Source of the DNA: Paraburkholderia nodosa
GTDB taxonomy: Bacteria > Pseudomonadota > Gammaproteobacteria > Burkholderiales > Burkholderiaceae
DNA length: 64,000 bases
Direction: 5' to 3'
Assembly (NCBI RefSeq): GCF_001718195.1
Contig: NZ_MCNV01000012.1
Span: forward strand, 1-64,000
A model generated the notes under the pieces. It was not told the DNA's origin, ran no database searches, and saw only the letters and a program-made list of their open reading frames with translations. Every line of letters starts with the position of its first letter. Within the stretch, counting starts at the first letter, position 1. Positions 7,013 through 15,864 of the stretch are shown here, one piece after another. A program made the position numbers and the translations under genes.

Positions 7013-9565
7013 TCAACCGCAGGTCCCGATCTCGCCGCACGCCGTGCAGAAGTCGCACCCGTCTTTGCGGATCACCGCATTCGCCCCGCACGACCCGCAC
7101 TTGCGGCCGAGCATCGCGTGAGCAAAGGCATGCTGGGTATCGGCGGGCAGCGCGTTATCGCCGTCCAGCACCTGGTCGCCGGGATGTTCCGCGCCGGCCC
7201 GCGCGTTGCCGGTGAACTGCGCGGCCAACGCACCGTCACGCCGCTGCGCGAGCAGCCGTGACGGCACTTGCCGTCCCTCGGCATCGAGAAAGCCGCGCCG
7301 ATGCAGGATCTGCTGGATTGCGTAGGCGATGGCAGCGACCTCGGAGTCGTGCCACAGCGGAATACGCCGGCCGTCCAGACGCTGCGTCTCGCCATACCGC
7401 ACCTGGCCGCGATCCCACGACACCTTGCGCAAATCCTGCAGATTGCGCGCGACGAAGCCGCCTCGCGCCGCGAGCGAGAGCGAACGCATGGTCGCCGTGA
7501 TCCATTGCTGCTGCTCGTCGCGCTGGCCCACGGGGATGAAGAATTCGATGGGCCGCTCGATGGTCACGGCTTCGCCGCCCACCTGGCCCGTCACTTCGAG
7601 AAACGACACCGCCACGTAGAGCGACACCTTGCCCGTCTGCGTGATGTATTCGATCTTCTCGATCACGGCGGGCAGCTCGCCCTTGGGCCGGTGGTCGATC
7701 GCCACGCGCAGCGGGTCGAGCAGGGCGTCGCCGAGCGCATCGTCGGCCGTTGCCGCCGCTTCGGGAGGCAGCGTCTGCAGCACCGCGCCGAGCGTCTCGT
7801 TCGGGCGGTAGGTCGCGAGTCCCTTGAGGCCGCGACGCCATGCGTCGAGATAGAGATTTTCGAAATCTTCGAACGGATAGTCGGCGGGGACGTTGACGGT
7901 CTTCGAGATCGACGTGTCGACGTACGGCTGCACGGCCGCCATCATCGCCACGTGTTCCTGTGCGCTCATTTCCAGCGCGCTCACGAAGTACGGGGGCAGT
8001 GCGCTCACGTCGCCTCCGAGTTCGCGGAATACACGCCACGCGTGGTCTTCGACATTGAACGTTTCGCGGCTGCCGTCGGCCATGCGACGTGTGCGCTGGT
8101 AGGTCCACGAGAACGCGGGCTCGATGCCGTTCGAGACATTGTCGGCGAACGCGAGGCTCACCGTGCCGGTGGGCGCGATGGAAAGCAGATGGCTGTTGCG
8201 GATGCCGTGCGCGCGGATCTCGGCCTTGAGGTCGTCGGGCAGGCGCGAGGCGAAGGTGCCTTCCTCGAGATAGGTCCGCGAGTCGAAGAGCGGAAACGCG
8301 CCGCGCTCGCGCGCAAGCTCGACGGAGGCGCGATAGGCCGCGTCGCGCATCGTGCGCCCCACGCGCGCGCCGAATTCGCAGCCTTCGGGCGAGTTGTAGC
8401 GGATGCCGAGCATCACGAGCGTGTCGCCGAGCCCCGTGAAGCCCACGCCGATACGCCGCTTGGCCGCCGCCTCCGCCTGCTGCTCGGGCAGCGGCCAGAG
8501 CGTGGCGTCGAGCACGTCGTCGAGAAAGCGCACCTGGGTGCCCGTGCGCTCGGCGAGTTGATTCCAGTCGAAATCTGCCTTGCCGCCGCGCATTTGGGCG
8601 AACGGGTCGATCACGAAGCGGGTGAGGTCGAGCGGTCCGAGGTTGCAGCAACCGTACGCGGGTAGCGGCTGCTCGCCGCACGGGTTGGTCGCGCGGATGG
8701 ATTCGAGCGCGCGCAGGTTGTTGTCCTCGTTCATGCGCGAGATGAACACCACGCCCGGCTCGGCCACGTCGTAGGTCGAACGCATGATCGCGTCCCATAG
8801 CGCGCGGGCGCGCGTTTCGGCGTAGACCCACAGGCCGTCGTCGCGGCGCCGCAGGTCGCCCGAGGCGCGCAACGCGGGCGAGGGCTCGGCGAGATGCACG
8901 AGCTGCCAGGGCGCGTCGTTTTCCACCGCGCGCATGAATTCGTCGGTCACCGCGACCGACACGTTGAAGTTGTTCCAGCGCCCCTTCGAATGCTTGGCCT
9001 CGATGAATTCGGGCAGGTCGGGGTGATCGCAGTCGAGCACGGCCATCTGCGCGCCGCGCCGTGCGCCCGCGCTTTCCACGGTGCGGCACGAGGCGTCGAA
9101 CACGTCGATGTAGCTGCACGGGCCCGATGCGCTCGACCCCGTCGACTTCACGTGTGCGCCGTGCGGCCGGATCGCCGAGAAGTTGTAGCCCACGCCGCCG
9201 CCGCGCCGCATGGTTTCGGCGGCCTGCAGCAGGGCGACGTAGATGCCGGGGCGGCCTTCGTCGTCCACGCCCTGGATGCTGTCGCCGACCGGCTGCACGA
9301 AGCAGTTGATCAGCGTGGCTTCGATGCCGGCGCCCGCCGCGCTCATGATCCGCCCCGCACCCAGCGCGCCATTGCGCAGGTTGTCGACGAAACGCGCCTC
9401 GACCTCGGCGCGCAGCGCAGGCGGCTCGACCTGCGCGACGCCGCGCGCCACGCGGCGGTAGATGTCGTCGGCGGTCTGCTCGTCGCCTTTGGCGTACTTC
9501 TCGAGCATCACGTCGAGTGAGAACTGCTGCGGGGGAAATGGAAGCGGGGGCGTGTTTTCTGCCAT
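7013..9565 (-). CDS. nrdJ: adenosylcobalamin-dependent (class II) ribonucleoside-diphosphate reductase
   Basis: An 850-residue class II ribonucleotide reductase, which reduces ribonucleotides to deoxyribonucleotides using an adenosylcobalamin-derived thiyl radical and needs no oxygen. Family marks are the ATP/effector-region stretch GAGIEATLINCFVQPVGDSI, the active-site NPCGEQPLPAYGCCNLG near residue 295, TGLGDTLVMLGIRY, and APTGTVSLAFADNVSNGIEP. The C terminus carries a four-cysteine zinc ribbon (CGSCGANAV...CTACGEIGTCG) that resembles those of other NrdJ proteins. The start is set at the ATG at 9565 (MAENTPPLPF), since upstream codons are low-complexity. It diverges from a thioesterase gene. 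No riboswitch is visible upstream. It is the obvious consumer of the cobalamin made by the genes at 35-56 kb. Confidence 0.95.
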   Translation of the reverse strand: MAENTPPLPFPPQQFSLDVMLEKYAKGDEQTADDIYRRVARGVAQVEPPALRAEVEARFVDNLRNGALGAGRIMSAAGAGIEATLINCFVQPVGDSIQGVDDEGRPGIYVALLQAAETMRRGGGVGYNFSAIRPHGAHVKSTGSSASGPCSYIDVFDASCRTVESAGARRGAQMAVLDCDHPDLPEFIEAKHSKGRWNNFNVSVAVTDEFMRAVENDAPWQLVHLAEPSPALRASGDLRRRDDGLWVYAETRARALWDAIMRSTYDVAEPGVVFISRMNEDNNLRALESIRATNPCGEQPLPAYGCCNLGPLDLTRFVIDPFAQMRGGKADFDWNQLAERTGTQVRFLDDVLDATLWPLPEQQAEAAAKRRIGVGFTGLGDTLVMLGIRYNSPEGCEFGARVGRTMRDAAYRASVELARERGAFPLFDSRTYLEEGTFASRLPDDLKAEIRAHGIRNSHLLSIAPTGTVSLAFADNVSNGIEPAFSWTYQRTRRMADGSRETFNVEDHAWRVFRELGGDVSALPPYFVSALEMSAQEHVAMMAAVQPYVDTSISKTVNVPADYPFEDFENLYLDAWRRGLKGLATYRPNETLGAVLQTLPPEAAATADDALGDALLDPLRVAIDHRPKGELPAVIEKIEYITQTGKVSLYVAVSFLEVTGQVGGEAVTIERPIEFFIPVGQRDEQQQWITATMRSLSLAARGGFVARNLQDLRKVSWDRGQVRYGETQRLDGRRIPLWHDSEVAAIAYAIQQILHRRGFLDAEGRQVPSRLLAQRRDGALAAQFTGNARAGAEHPGDQVLDGDNALPADTQHAFAHAMLGRKCGSCGANAVIRKDGCDFCTACGEIGTCG

Positions 9566-9799
9566 GACCGGACCTCGCGTAGCGCCGCGCGGGAGCGGCA
9601 GTTGAAGGGCGTTCGAAGGGCGGCGGCTGGGCCGCGACCGTTCAACCTTACCCCAGCGGCGCGCGGCGTGCACGGTGGCGCGAGCGCGCATGCGGCGGCG
9701 CCGGAGCATGCCGGTGTCGCGGCGGACGAGGCGTGTCTGCGGTTACACTGCTCCCGCCTGCACGCGGGCACCAAATATGGAGACGGGAGAGGAGACTGG

Positions 9800-10291
9800 A
9801 TGACGAACGAAACGGCGCCCGTGGTCTACCGCGACACGGTGCGCGCGGAGTGGGTCGATTACAACGGCCACTTGCGCGATGCGTTCTACATGCTGATCTA
9901 CAGCTACGCGACCGACGCGCTGCTCGACGCCATCGGGCTCGACGCGGCGGCGCGCGAGGCGCGCGGGCGGTCGATGTACACGTTGGAGGCGCACCTGAAC
10001 TATCTCCACGAGATCAAGGAGGGCGCGCAGGTGCGCATCGACGTCCGGGTGATCGAGCACGACGCGAAACGCGTGCGCCTGTATCTGGAGATGTTCGCGG
10101 GCGATCTTGACGATGCGCTCGCCTCGCCGGTCTCGGCGAGCGAGCAGTTGCTCCTGCACGTGGACCGCTCGGGCCCGCGCGCGGCGCCGTTCGACGCCGA
10201 TGTGCTCGCGCGCGTGGCAGCGTTGAGCGCCGCCTCGGCGGGCTTCGCGCCGCGCCATGCCGCGCGGGCCATTTCGCTCGCGCCTCGCTGA
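9800..10291 (+). CDS. hotdog-fold thioesterase (carnitinyl/betainyl-CoA thioesterase-like)
   Basis: A 163-residue single-domain hotdog protein. The WVDYNGHLRDAFY motif near the N terminus and the MYTLEAHLNYLHEIKEGAQV stretch match the thioesterase family that also occurs fused to carnitine 3-dehydrogenase. The expected reaction is hydrolysis of an acyl-CoA. The start ATG at 9800 has GAGAGGAG 9 bases upstream, which excludes the longer in-frame extension to 9602. It lies alone between divergent nrdJ and a convergent DUF3331 gene, so context gives no substrate. No dehydrogenase or CoA-transferase of carnitine metabolism is nearby. Confidence 0.8.
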   Translation: MTNETAPVVYRDTVRAEWVDYNGHLRDAFYMLIYSYATDALLDAIGLDAAAREARGRSMYTLEAHLNYLHEIKEGAQVRIDVRVIEHDAKRVRLYLEMFAGDLDDALASPVSASEQLLLHVDRSGPRAAPFDADVLARVAALSAASAGFAPRHAARAISLAPR

Positions 10292-10314
10292 GGCCGCGGC
10301 AGACGTCGCCGCGC

Positions 10315-10614
10315 TTACTTCGGCAGTTCCGCGCCGATGAGGGCGCCGAACACTTCGGCGGCGATCATGACGGAGGCGTTGAGCGGCGCGGGACGTTCGG
10401 CCGGCTTGAAGACGGCGTCGCCCCGGCGGATCTTGCGGCGCGACACCGCGCAGGTGCCCGACGAATGCGCCGAGCGGCGGCGCCAGCGCTGTTCGCCATA
10501 ATGGCAGCGACCGGGTTCGACCCAGCGGATCACCAGCGCCGTATCCGTCTGCTCGAGTATTTCGATACGCTCACCGTTGGCTCCGTCAAGCGAGAGGCAC
10601 GCTTTTTTCTTCAT
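10315..10614 (-). CDS. DUF3331 domain protein
   Basis: A 99-residue cytoplasmic protein with the DUF3331 pattern seen in Burkholderiales: IRWVEPGRCHYGEQRWRRR, then SSGTCAVSRRKIRRGDAV, then RPAPLNASVMIAAEVF near the C terminus. Two conserved cysteines and a histidine (RCHYG, GTCAVSR) suggest a small folded, possibly metal-binding domain, but no function is known. The start is set at the ATG at 10614 (MKKKACLSL), which has GGAG 6 bases upstream. An in-frame ATG at 10671 would add 19 residues but has no ribosome site. It is convergent with the thioesterase gene, 23 bases apart. Confidence 0.7.
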   Translation of the reverse strand: MKKKACLSLDGANGERIEILEQTDTALVIRWVEPGRCHYGEQRWRRRSAHSSGTCAVSRRKIRRGDAVFKPAERPAPLNASVMIAAEVFGALIGAELPK

Positions 10615-10996
10615 TGTCGGCTCCGTAAGTGTGGTGCCGCGAATGTAGTCCTGCGCGCTGACAAGTGCCATTCTGTCGCCGTTGAAACACCATTCCATTA
10701 TCAGCAACAATCGCCCTGCGACACGTTGCGATTCACGAAGGAATGGGGGTTTGCGCGGATTTGGGGTCGACATCTCGAATTTGTGCAACGCACTGTTGTG
10801 CGTGGCGCGACATCGAGGGGCCCGAAAACGGGCGTCTGGAGGGCGTTCCAGGATAGGGACGGAACGACTGGGGCGGATTGGGATCTGAGGGAAGACCGGC
10901 CCGGCTGGATCGATTTTCTGCACCGCGCTGGCGGGTGGCACCGCACCTGCGCAGCCACGAAACCGGCCAGCTGTTTTTGAATTTTCAAGAGGTTAC

Positions 10997-12064
10997 ATGA
11001 TTCATCGTCCGCCTGCTCCGAACTCCGCAAACGAGCAAAAAATCCAGCGCGCCGCCTCCGCGGTGCTGTACGCCACGCTCGTGTTGCTGGCGCTGTGGAT
11101 CGTGCGCGAGTTCGTGCCCGCCGTGGCCTGGGCGAGCGTTTTTGCCATCGTGCTGTGGCCGACCTATCAGGCGATCGAGCGACGCGCCCCGTTCAAGGGC
11201 CGCAAGACGCTGATCGCCACGCTGCTCACTGCCGCGATCGGCCTGCTCGTGCTGCTGCCGATCGCCGTCACGGCCATTCAGGCCGGCGGTGAGGCCCACG
11301 AGCTTTACCTGTGGCTGCGCGACGCCCAGGAGAACGGCGTGCCGGTGCCCGACTTCGTTTCACATTTGCCGGTCGGCAGCCGTCAGGTGAGCGACTGGTG
11401 GCAGGCCAATCTCGCCCAGCCGCTCAAGGCTTCGCCGGCGATGAAGAGCCTGCACGGCGACACCATCACCTCGTTCGGCCGCCACTTCGGTGCGCGCGCC
11501 GCCCACGCCACGATGACGTTCGGCTTCATGCTCGTCACGCTGTTCGTGATCTTCCGGGCCGGTCCGCGTCTTTCGGCAACGGTGATGCGCGGTGCGCGCC
11601 GCGCCTTCGGCGCCGACGGCGCGCAACTCCTGCAGCGCATGGCCGCCGCCGTGCGCGCCACGGTCACGGGGCTCGTGGTCGTGGGGCTGGGCGAGGGCGT
11701 GCTGCTGACCGCCGCCTATATCGCGACCGGCGTGCCGCATGCAGCGCTGCTCGGCACGGTCACCGCCATCGCGGCTATGCTGCCGTTTTGCGCACCGATC
11801 GTGTTCGGCGGCGCGGCGCTGTGGCTCGTCATCCAGGGCTCGCTGATCGCGGCGGCGGCGCTCGCGATATGGGGATTCGTGGTGGTGTTCGTCGCCGAGC
11901 ATTTCGTGCGGCCCGTGCTGATCGGCAATTCCACGCGTCTGCCTTTTCTGCTCGTGCTGTTCGGCATTCTGGGCGGGGCGACGACCTTCGGACTGATCGG
12001 CATCTTCATCGGCCCGGCGCTCATGACCGTGCTGATGGTGCTTTGGGTGAACTGGGCGGAGTGA
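10997..12064 (+). CDS. AI-2E family transporter (PerM/YdiK type membrane permease)
   Basis: A 355-residue inner-membrane protein with about seven to eight transmembrane helices. These sit in two blocks (about residues 20-85 and 150-350) around a soluble linker at 90-145 (LYLWLRDAQENGVPVPDFVS). The GVPHAALLGTVTAIAAMLPF segment and the C-terminal GILGGATTFGLIGIFIGPAL are typical of the AI-2E exporter-like family (UPF0118). Members include the autoinducer-2 exporter TqsA and sodium/proton antiporters, so the name does not fix a substrate. The ATG start at 10997 follows AAGAGG. It is transcribed alone and faces the esterase gene across a 36-base gap. Confidence 0.88.
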   Translation: MIHRPPAPNSANEQKIQRAASAVLYATLVLLALWIVREFVPAVAWASVFAIVLWPTYQAIERRAPFKGRKTLIATLLTAAIGLLVLLPIAVTAIQAGGEAHELYLWLRDAQENGVPVPDFVSHLPVGSRQVSDWWQANLAQPLKASPAMKSLHGDTITSFGRHFGARAAHATMTFGFMLVTLFVIFRAGPRLSATVMRGARRAFGADGAQLLQRMAAAVRATVTGLVVVGLGEGVLLTAAYIATGVPHAALLGTVTAIAAMLPFCAPIVFGGAALWLVIQGSLIAAAALAIWGFVVVFVAEHFVRPVLIGNSTRLPFLLVLFGILGGATTFGLIGIFIGPALMTVLMVLWVNWAE

Positions 12065-12078
12065 CGCTCAGTTCAGGG

Positions 12079-12092
12079 CGAGGCGCGCCTCG
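12079..12092. terminator. 14-bp palindrome between convergent genes
   Basis: CGAGGCGCGCCTCG is a perfect palindrome in the 36-base gap between the convergent permease and esterase stops. It could fold into a short bidirectional hairpin, but it lacks a U-tract. Weak evidence. Confidence 0.25.
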
Positions 12093-12100
12093 TGCCTTGC

Positions 12101-13003
12101 TCAACGGAAGCAGGCGAGCGTGTACTTGAGCGCGGCGGGCAGCAGCTCGCGCCACACAGGCCACACGTGGCCGCCGTCCACGATGCGCAGCGCCGCCGTA
12201 TTGCCGGCCTCGCGCAGCCGCGTGTAGAGCAGCGACGACTCGGCCTGGATCACGAGGTCGTCGTCGCCGGCCGCGATGAAGAACGGCACGCGCCGGGGCT
12301 GCGCGAAGTACGGCTTCCAGAGCGCCGGATAGTTGAGCGTGCGCCAGATCTGCGCATCGAACTGATGATCGCCGAACACGCCCACGTGACGCGCCGCCGA
12401 ACTGGGTGGCGGGTCGCCCGCGTAGACCGCCGGGGACAGCAGCAACGCGCCGCAGAACATGTCGGGGTGCTCCAGCGTGTAGCGCAGCGCGCCGAACCCG
12501 CCCATCGAGACACCGCCGATCGCGCGGCCGTCGCGCGCGTCGTCCACCGCGAAGTGCGCCTCGATCTCGGGCAGCAGATCCTGGAAGAACGCCGTCTCCA
12601 TCCTCTCCTTTCGGTCGACGTACCAGTCGGTGCCGCCCTGCGGCATCACGATCACCACGGGCGGGATCTCGTGACGGGCCATCAGCGTGTCGGCGGTGGT
12701 CTGGAGCTGGCCTTGCGTGACCCAGTCCATCGGCTCGCCGTTGTTGCCGTGCAGGAGATAGAGCACCGGGTAGCGGTGCTGGTCGGCGCGATAGCCGTTC
12801 GGCAGGTACACCACGTATGGCCAGTCGCGGTTGAGCGCCTCGGCGTGGAACGTGCGGACCACGACGGTGCTCGCCGCGGCCGGCGCCGCGGGCGTGGCGA
12901 ACGCCGCGCAGGAGAGAGCGAGCGGGAGCAGCGCGGTGCGAAGGAGTCTGCGCATGGCAGGGACATCGAGAGCGGTGGCGCGCGGGCGGCGCGGGGTCAT
13001 CAT
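12101..13003 (-). CDS. secreted alpha/beta-hydrolase esterase (esterase D / FrmB-like)
   Basis: A 300-residue protein starting with a signal peptide (hydrophobic stretch LLRTALLPLALSCAAFATPA, cleavage plausible after APAAA), so it is probably periplasmic or secreted. The hydrolase fold has a nucleophile elbow GGVSMGGFGAL (Ser about 166) and a late His in DGGHVWPVW. An Asp in AAGDDDLV completes a likely triad. It belongs to the putative-esterase family that includes S-formylglutathione hydrolase and mycolyltransferase-like enzymes. There is no clear ribosome site at either candidate start (ATG at 13003 or 12955), and the shorter form begins right at the signal-peptide arginines. Substrate unknown. 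Confidence 0.85.
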   Translation of the reverse strand: MMTPRRPRATALDVPAMRRLLRTALLPLALSCAAFATPAAPAAASTVVVRTFHAEALNRDWPYVVYLPNGYRADQHRYPVLYLLHGNNGEPMDWVTQGQLQTTADTLMARHEIPPVVIVMPQGGTDWYVDRKERMETAFFQDLLPEIEAHFAVDDARDGRAIGGVSMGGFGALRYTLEHPDMFCGALLLSPAVYAGDPPPSSAARHVGVFGDHQFDAQIWRTLNYPALWKPYFAQPRRVPFFIAAGDDDLVIQAESSLLYTRLREAGNTAALRIVDGGHVWPVWRELLPAALKYTLACFR

Positions 13004-13084
13004 GCTAGCAGCCGCTCATGCGTGCCGGAAGCCGTGATGATCGGTTAGCCGGCGCGCAGTGCATGGCCTGTGCGCCGCGTCGTT

Positions 13085-14182
13085 TCAGGCGGAAGCTTTG
13101 GCGCGCGAGGGCAGCAGCCGCTTGAGCGGGTCGGACGCACGCGCGACGAGCAGCAGCGCGGTGATCGCGACGGCGTCTGCGCACAGGCCGAGCGGCACGT
13201 TCAGATAACCGTCGGTGTACCAGTAGAGCACGGAGTCGACCGTGAGCGAAATGACGGCGCCGGCCACGAACGAGAGCATCCCCTTGCGACCGACGAGGCC
13301 CACCCAGGGCAGCGCATGCGCCACGCGCTTCGCCCAGCCGAAGCGGATGACATGCGCCGTGAGCCACGCGATGCCGAGGAAGTTGAGCACGCGAAACCAT
13401 GCGAGGTTGCGCTTGAAGTCGCCGTCGAGCGCGACGTTGCCGAGCTGCAGGCGATAGATCGCGGCACCCGCCACGACGGCGAGTGCGGCGAGGGTCACGA
13501 GCGTGCCGAGACGATGGGCAGTCACGCGCTGGAACACGGGTTGCGCCTGCGCGATCACGCCGAGCACGAACATCAGCTGCCAGCCGAACGGGTTGAAGTC
13601 CCATTGCACGTCCTCGACGTGCGGCAGCCACGGTGCCAGGTGCGGCGCGACGCCCCAGAGCACGAGGCTCATGGCCAGCAGCAGCCACGGCCGCGTGCGC
13701 GCAAGCGGCAATGCGAGCGGGGCGGCGAGGGCGAACCAGGCATACATCGGCAGCACGCCGGCCAGATACGGCTGGCGGCGCAACAGCACGATGTCGCGCA
13801 AAGCGGCGGCAGGCGCGAGCGTGAGATCGTCGAGATCGGTGGTGGCGAGGTTGGGCGCGTCCACGTTGCACGCCACGAGAATCGCCGTGACGAGCAGCAT
13901 CAACAGCGCCGTCACGACGAACGCGCGGTAGATCTCGAATGCGCGCTTGATGAAACGCTGCCGCGCCGCGGCCTCGGTGCGGCGTGCGCACAGCGTGGCC
14001 CACGCGGTGGCCGTGGCGAAGCCGCCGAGGAAGACGAAGACTTCGGCCGCGTCGCACAGCGCGTAGGCGTGGAGCGTGACGCGCGAGACGATGCTGCCGC
14101 CGATGTGATCGACGACGATGATGAGCAGAACGAGGCCGCGGAAGAAATCGAGTTCGACTAGACGGTTGGATGACTTTGGCAT
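13085..14182 (-). CDS. opgC: OpgC family membrane acyltransferase
   Basis: A 365-residue polytopic membrane protein with about ten helices. The N-terminal ELDFFRGLVLLIIVVDHIGG is the acyltransferase-3/OpgC signature, and RVLNFLGIAWLTAHV and VGRKGMLSFVAGAVISLTVD occur later. OpgC proteins succinylate or otherwise modify periplasmic glucans at the inner membrane. The homologous region begins at the ATG at 14182 (MPKSSNRLVE). Longer readings upstream have no similarity. The glucan synthase genes opgG/opgH are not in the window, so the acceptor is assumed from family membership. Confidence 0.88.
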   Translation of the reverse strand: MPKSSNRLVELDFFRGLVLLIIVVDHIGGSIVSRVTLHAYALCDAAEVFVFLGGFATATAWATLCARRTEAAARQRFIKRAFEIYRAFVVTALLMLLVTAILVACNVDAPNLATTDLDDLTLAPAAALRDIVLLRRQPYLAGVLPMYAWFALAAPLALPLARTRPWLLLAMSLVLWGVAPHLAPWLPHVEDVQWDFNPFGWQLMFVLGVIAQAQPVFQRVTAHRLGTLVTLAALAVVAGAAIYRLQLGNVALDGDFKRNLAWFRVLNFLGIAWLTAHVIRFGWAKRVAHALPWVGLVGRKGMLSFVAGAVISLTVDSVLYWYTDGYLNVPLGLCADAVAITALLLVARASDPLKRLLPSRAKASA

Positions 14183-14897
14183 GTTTGGGCAGAAGGCCGG
14201 GCCGGTATGAGGCGCATGAAGCAGCCGATGATGCAAAACGGGCCGGGCGGGCAGATGCTGGAAGTACCTGACTAAAAATCGCGAAATCTGGAATTCGGGC
14301 GACGTTCGCGCCGCGCCTTGCGCCGGGAACCGGGAAGTGGCCATCAGGGCGGCCGCACGACAAACGCAGGAAAAGACCTGAAGAATACGCGAGGGTTCCC
14401 GCCGAATGCGGGTTTACGTTGACACCGCCGATGTTAGCGTAATTTCAAATAGCTTTCAGTGGGCGCGGCCAGTGCGCCGTTCAAGTTTCTGGGACGTGTG
14501 CCGATAAGGCAGGGATGGGGCACGATCATGCGGATGCGCCATACGCCGCCCTGACGCGGGTTTGGGCAATTACCTCTGGCCCTTTGCCAATGCGCTGCTG
14601 AGCAAGAATTCGGCTAATTAACATTTGTTTCAAAGTGTTCTCCCTGGGCTGATTTCGTGGAGTTGCGCTTTACAATGCCGGATCGAATTTGAGATGGCAC
14701 GCTCGTTCGTTAATGGGGCGATCGCGTGCGTTGAATGTTTATGGTTCGAGATGTCGTCGGTTTAGACGCAGATCGACGCAGCCCGGCGCAGGCGAGCCGG
14801 CACGCCATGAGGGACGGGAGCGCGGCATACGCGGCAGACCGTCCGGGGCAGCCATTCGCTGCATCGCACGGCTGCAGGCACCGCAGGAGAGAGGGTT
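14183..14897. other. 715-base intergenic region between opgC and the NlpD-like gene
   Basis: No convincing gene. It separates divergent genes and is less GC-rich than its flanks. A TACAAT element at 14671-14676 could be a -10 box for the downstream lipoprotein, but its -35 is poor. A TTGACA at 14419 has a TAATTT only 15 bases on, so the spacing is suboptimal. A small RNA cannot be excluded. Confidence 0.4.
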
Positions 14898-15761
14898 ATG
14901 TTTGAAGACGATCGTATCGGTCAGCGCGGCCTCAAAGGGTTCTGGGCCGCGTTGGGATTGGCGGCCCTGCTGGGCGGCTGCGCCAACATGAATCAGCAGC
15001 AGCCGCAGCAACAACCGCAGCCTGACACGGCGGCAGCGGCGACCCCGGCCTCCGACGCAGCGAGCGCCGACGCCAGCAGCGCACAACAAGCGACGAGTGC
15101 GCCCGTCACGCGCGTCGTCACCAAAACGACCTACGTGCGCGTGCGCCGCGGTGACACGCTTCAGCGCATCGCGCAAAAGCACAGTGTGTCGGTCAAGGAT
15201 CTGGCCACCTGGAATCACCTGAAGCCGAACGCTCACCTGCGCGCAGGCCAGTCGATCAAGCTGGTTTCAAAGCAGACGATCACCGTCCAGGTCGCCGCGC
15301 CGCAAGCAGGCGGAGCGACGGCGAATGCCAGCCCGAACGCAGCGGGAAACCGCCAGGTTGCGGCCGAAGTGGCACGCCATTCGAACAGCGTCGCACTCGT
15401 GTGGCCGGCGCATGGCCGTGTGGTCGAACCGTTCGCGCCGGGCACGACGCGCGGCATCGAGATCGCGGGCAAGGCCGGCGACCCCGTGCTCGCCGCCGCC
15501 GACGGCAAGGTCATGTATGCGGGCACGGGCCTGAACGAATACGGCAGCCTGATCATCGTCCAGCACAACAAGGACTTCCTCACGGCTTACTCGCACAATC
15601 GCCGTCTGCTCGTGAAGACCGGTGACACGGTGCATCAGGGCCAGCAGATCGCCGAGATGGGTAGCGAGAACAACGACCGCGTGGCGGTGTTGTTCGAGGT
15701 GCGCCGCGATGGGAAGCCAGTGGACCCGATGCCCTATTTGCCTTCTTCTCCGCAGGGCTGA
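14898..15761 (+). CDS. NlpD/EnvC-like LysM-M23 lipoprotein (degenerate LytM factor)
   Basis: A 287-residue predicted outer-membrane lipoprotein with lipobox LLGGC near residue 30. A Gln/Ala-rich linker follows, then a LysM peptidoglycan-binding domain at about 78-125 (YVRVRRGDTLQRIAQKHSVS). An M23/LytM domain fills about 170-285. Zinc ligands of active M23 peptidases look lost: GIEIAGKAGDPV has no leading His, and the usual H-x-H ending is replaced by LFEVRRDGKP. Such degenerate LytM proteins activate septal amidases during cell division, so a non-catalytic activator role is inferred. GGAGAGAGGG precedes the ATG. A second NlpD is usual next to rpoS, so this may be a paralogue. Confidence 0.88.
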   Translation: MFEDDRIGQRGLKGFWAALGLAALLGGCANMNQQQPQQQPQPDTAAAATPASDAASADASSAQQATSAPVTRVVTKTTYVRVRRGDTLQRIAQKHSVSVKDLATWNHLKPNAHLRAGQSIKLVSKQTITVQVAAPQAGGATANASPNAAGNRQVAAEVARHSNSVALVWPAHGRVVEPFAPGTTRGIEIAGKAGDPVLAAADGKVMYAGTGLNEYGSLIIVQHNKDFLTAYSHNRRLLVKTGDTVHQGQQIAEMGSENNDRVAVLFEVRRDGKPVDPMPYLPSSPQG

Positions 15762-15788
15762 GCGTCCCACCTGTGCGGCGAGAACAAC

Positions 15789-15828
15789 AAAACCGCCCTG
15801 ACGCATCACAACGTCAGGGCGGTTTTTT
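15789..15828 (+). terminator. Rho-independent terminator after the NlpD-like gene
   Basis: The stem AAACCGCCCTGACG pairs with CGTCAGGGCGGTTT around a short CATCACAA loop and ends in T6. The A-rich left arm makes it potentially bidirectional, so it may also stop prpF transcription from the other strand. Confidence 0.9.
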
Positions 15829-15864
15829 CATCGTCGCAAACCGCGTACTTCCTAAAACCGCTGC

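Noticed and set aside
14419..14445. TTGACA...TAATTT considered as a sigma-70 promoter
   Set aside because: The spacer is only 15 bases and the element lies about 450 bases from the next gene.
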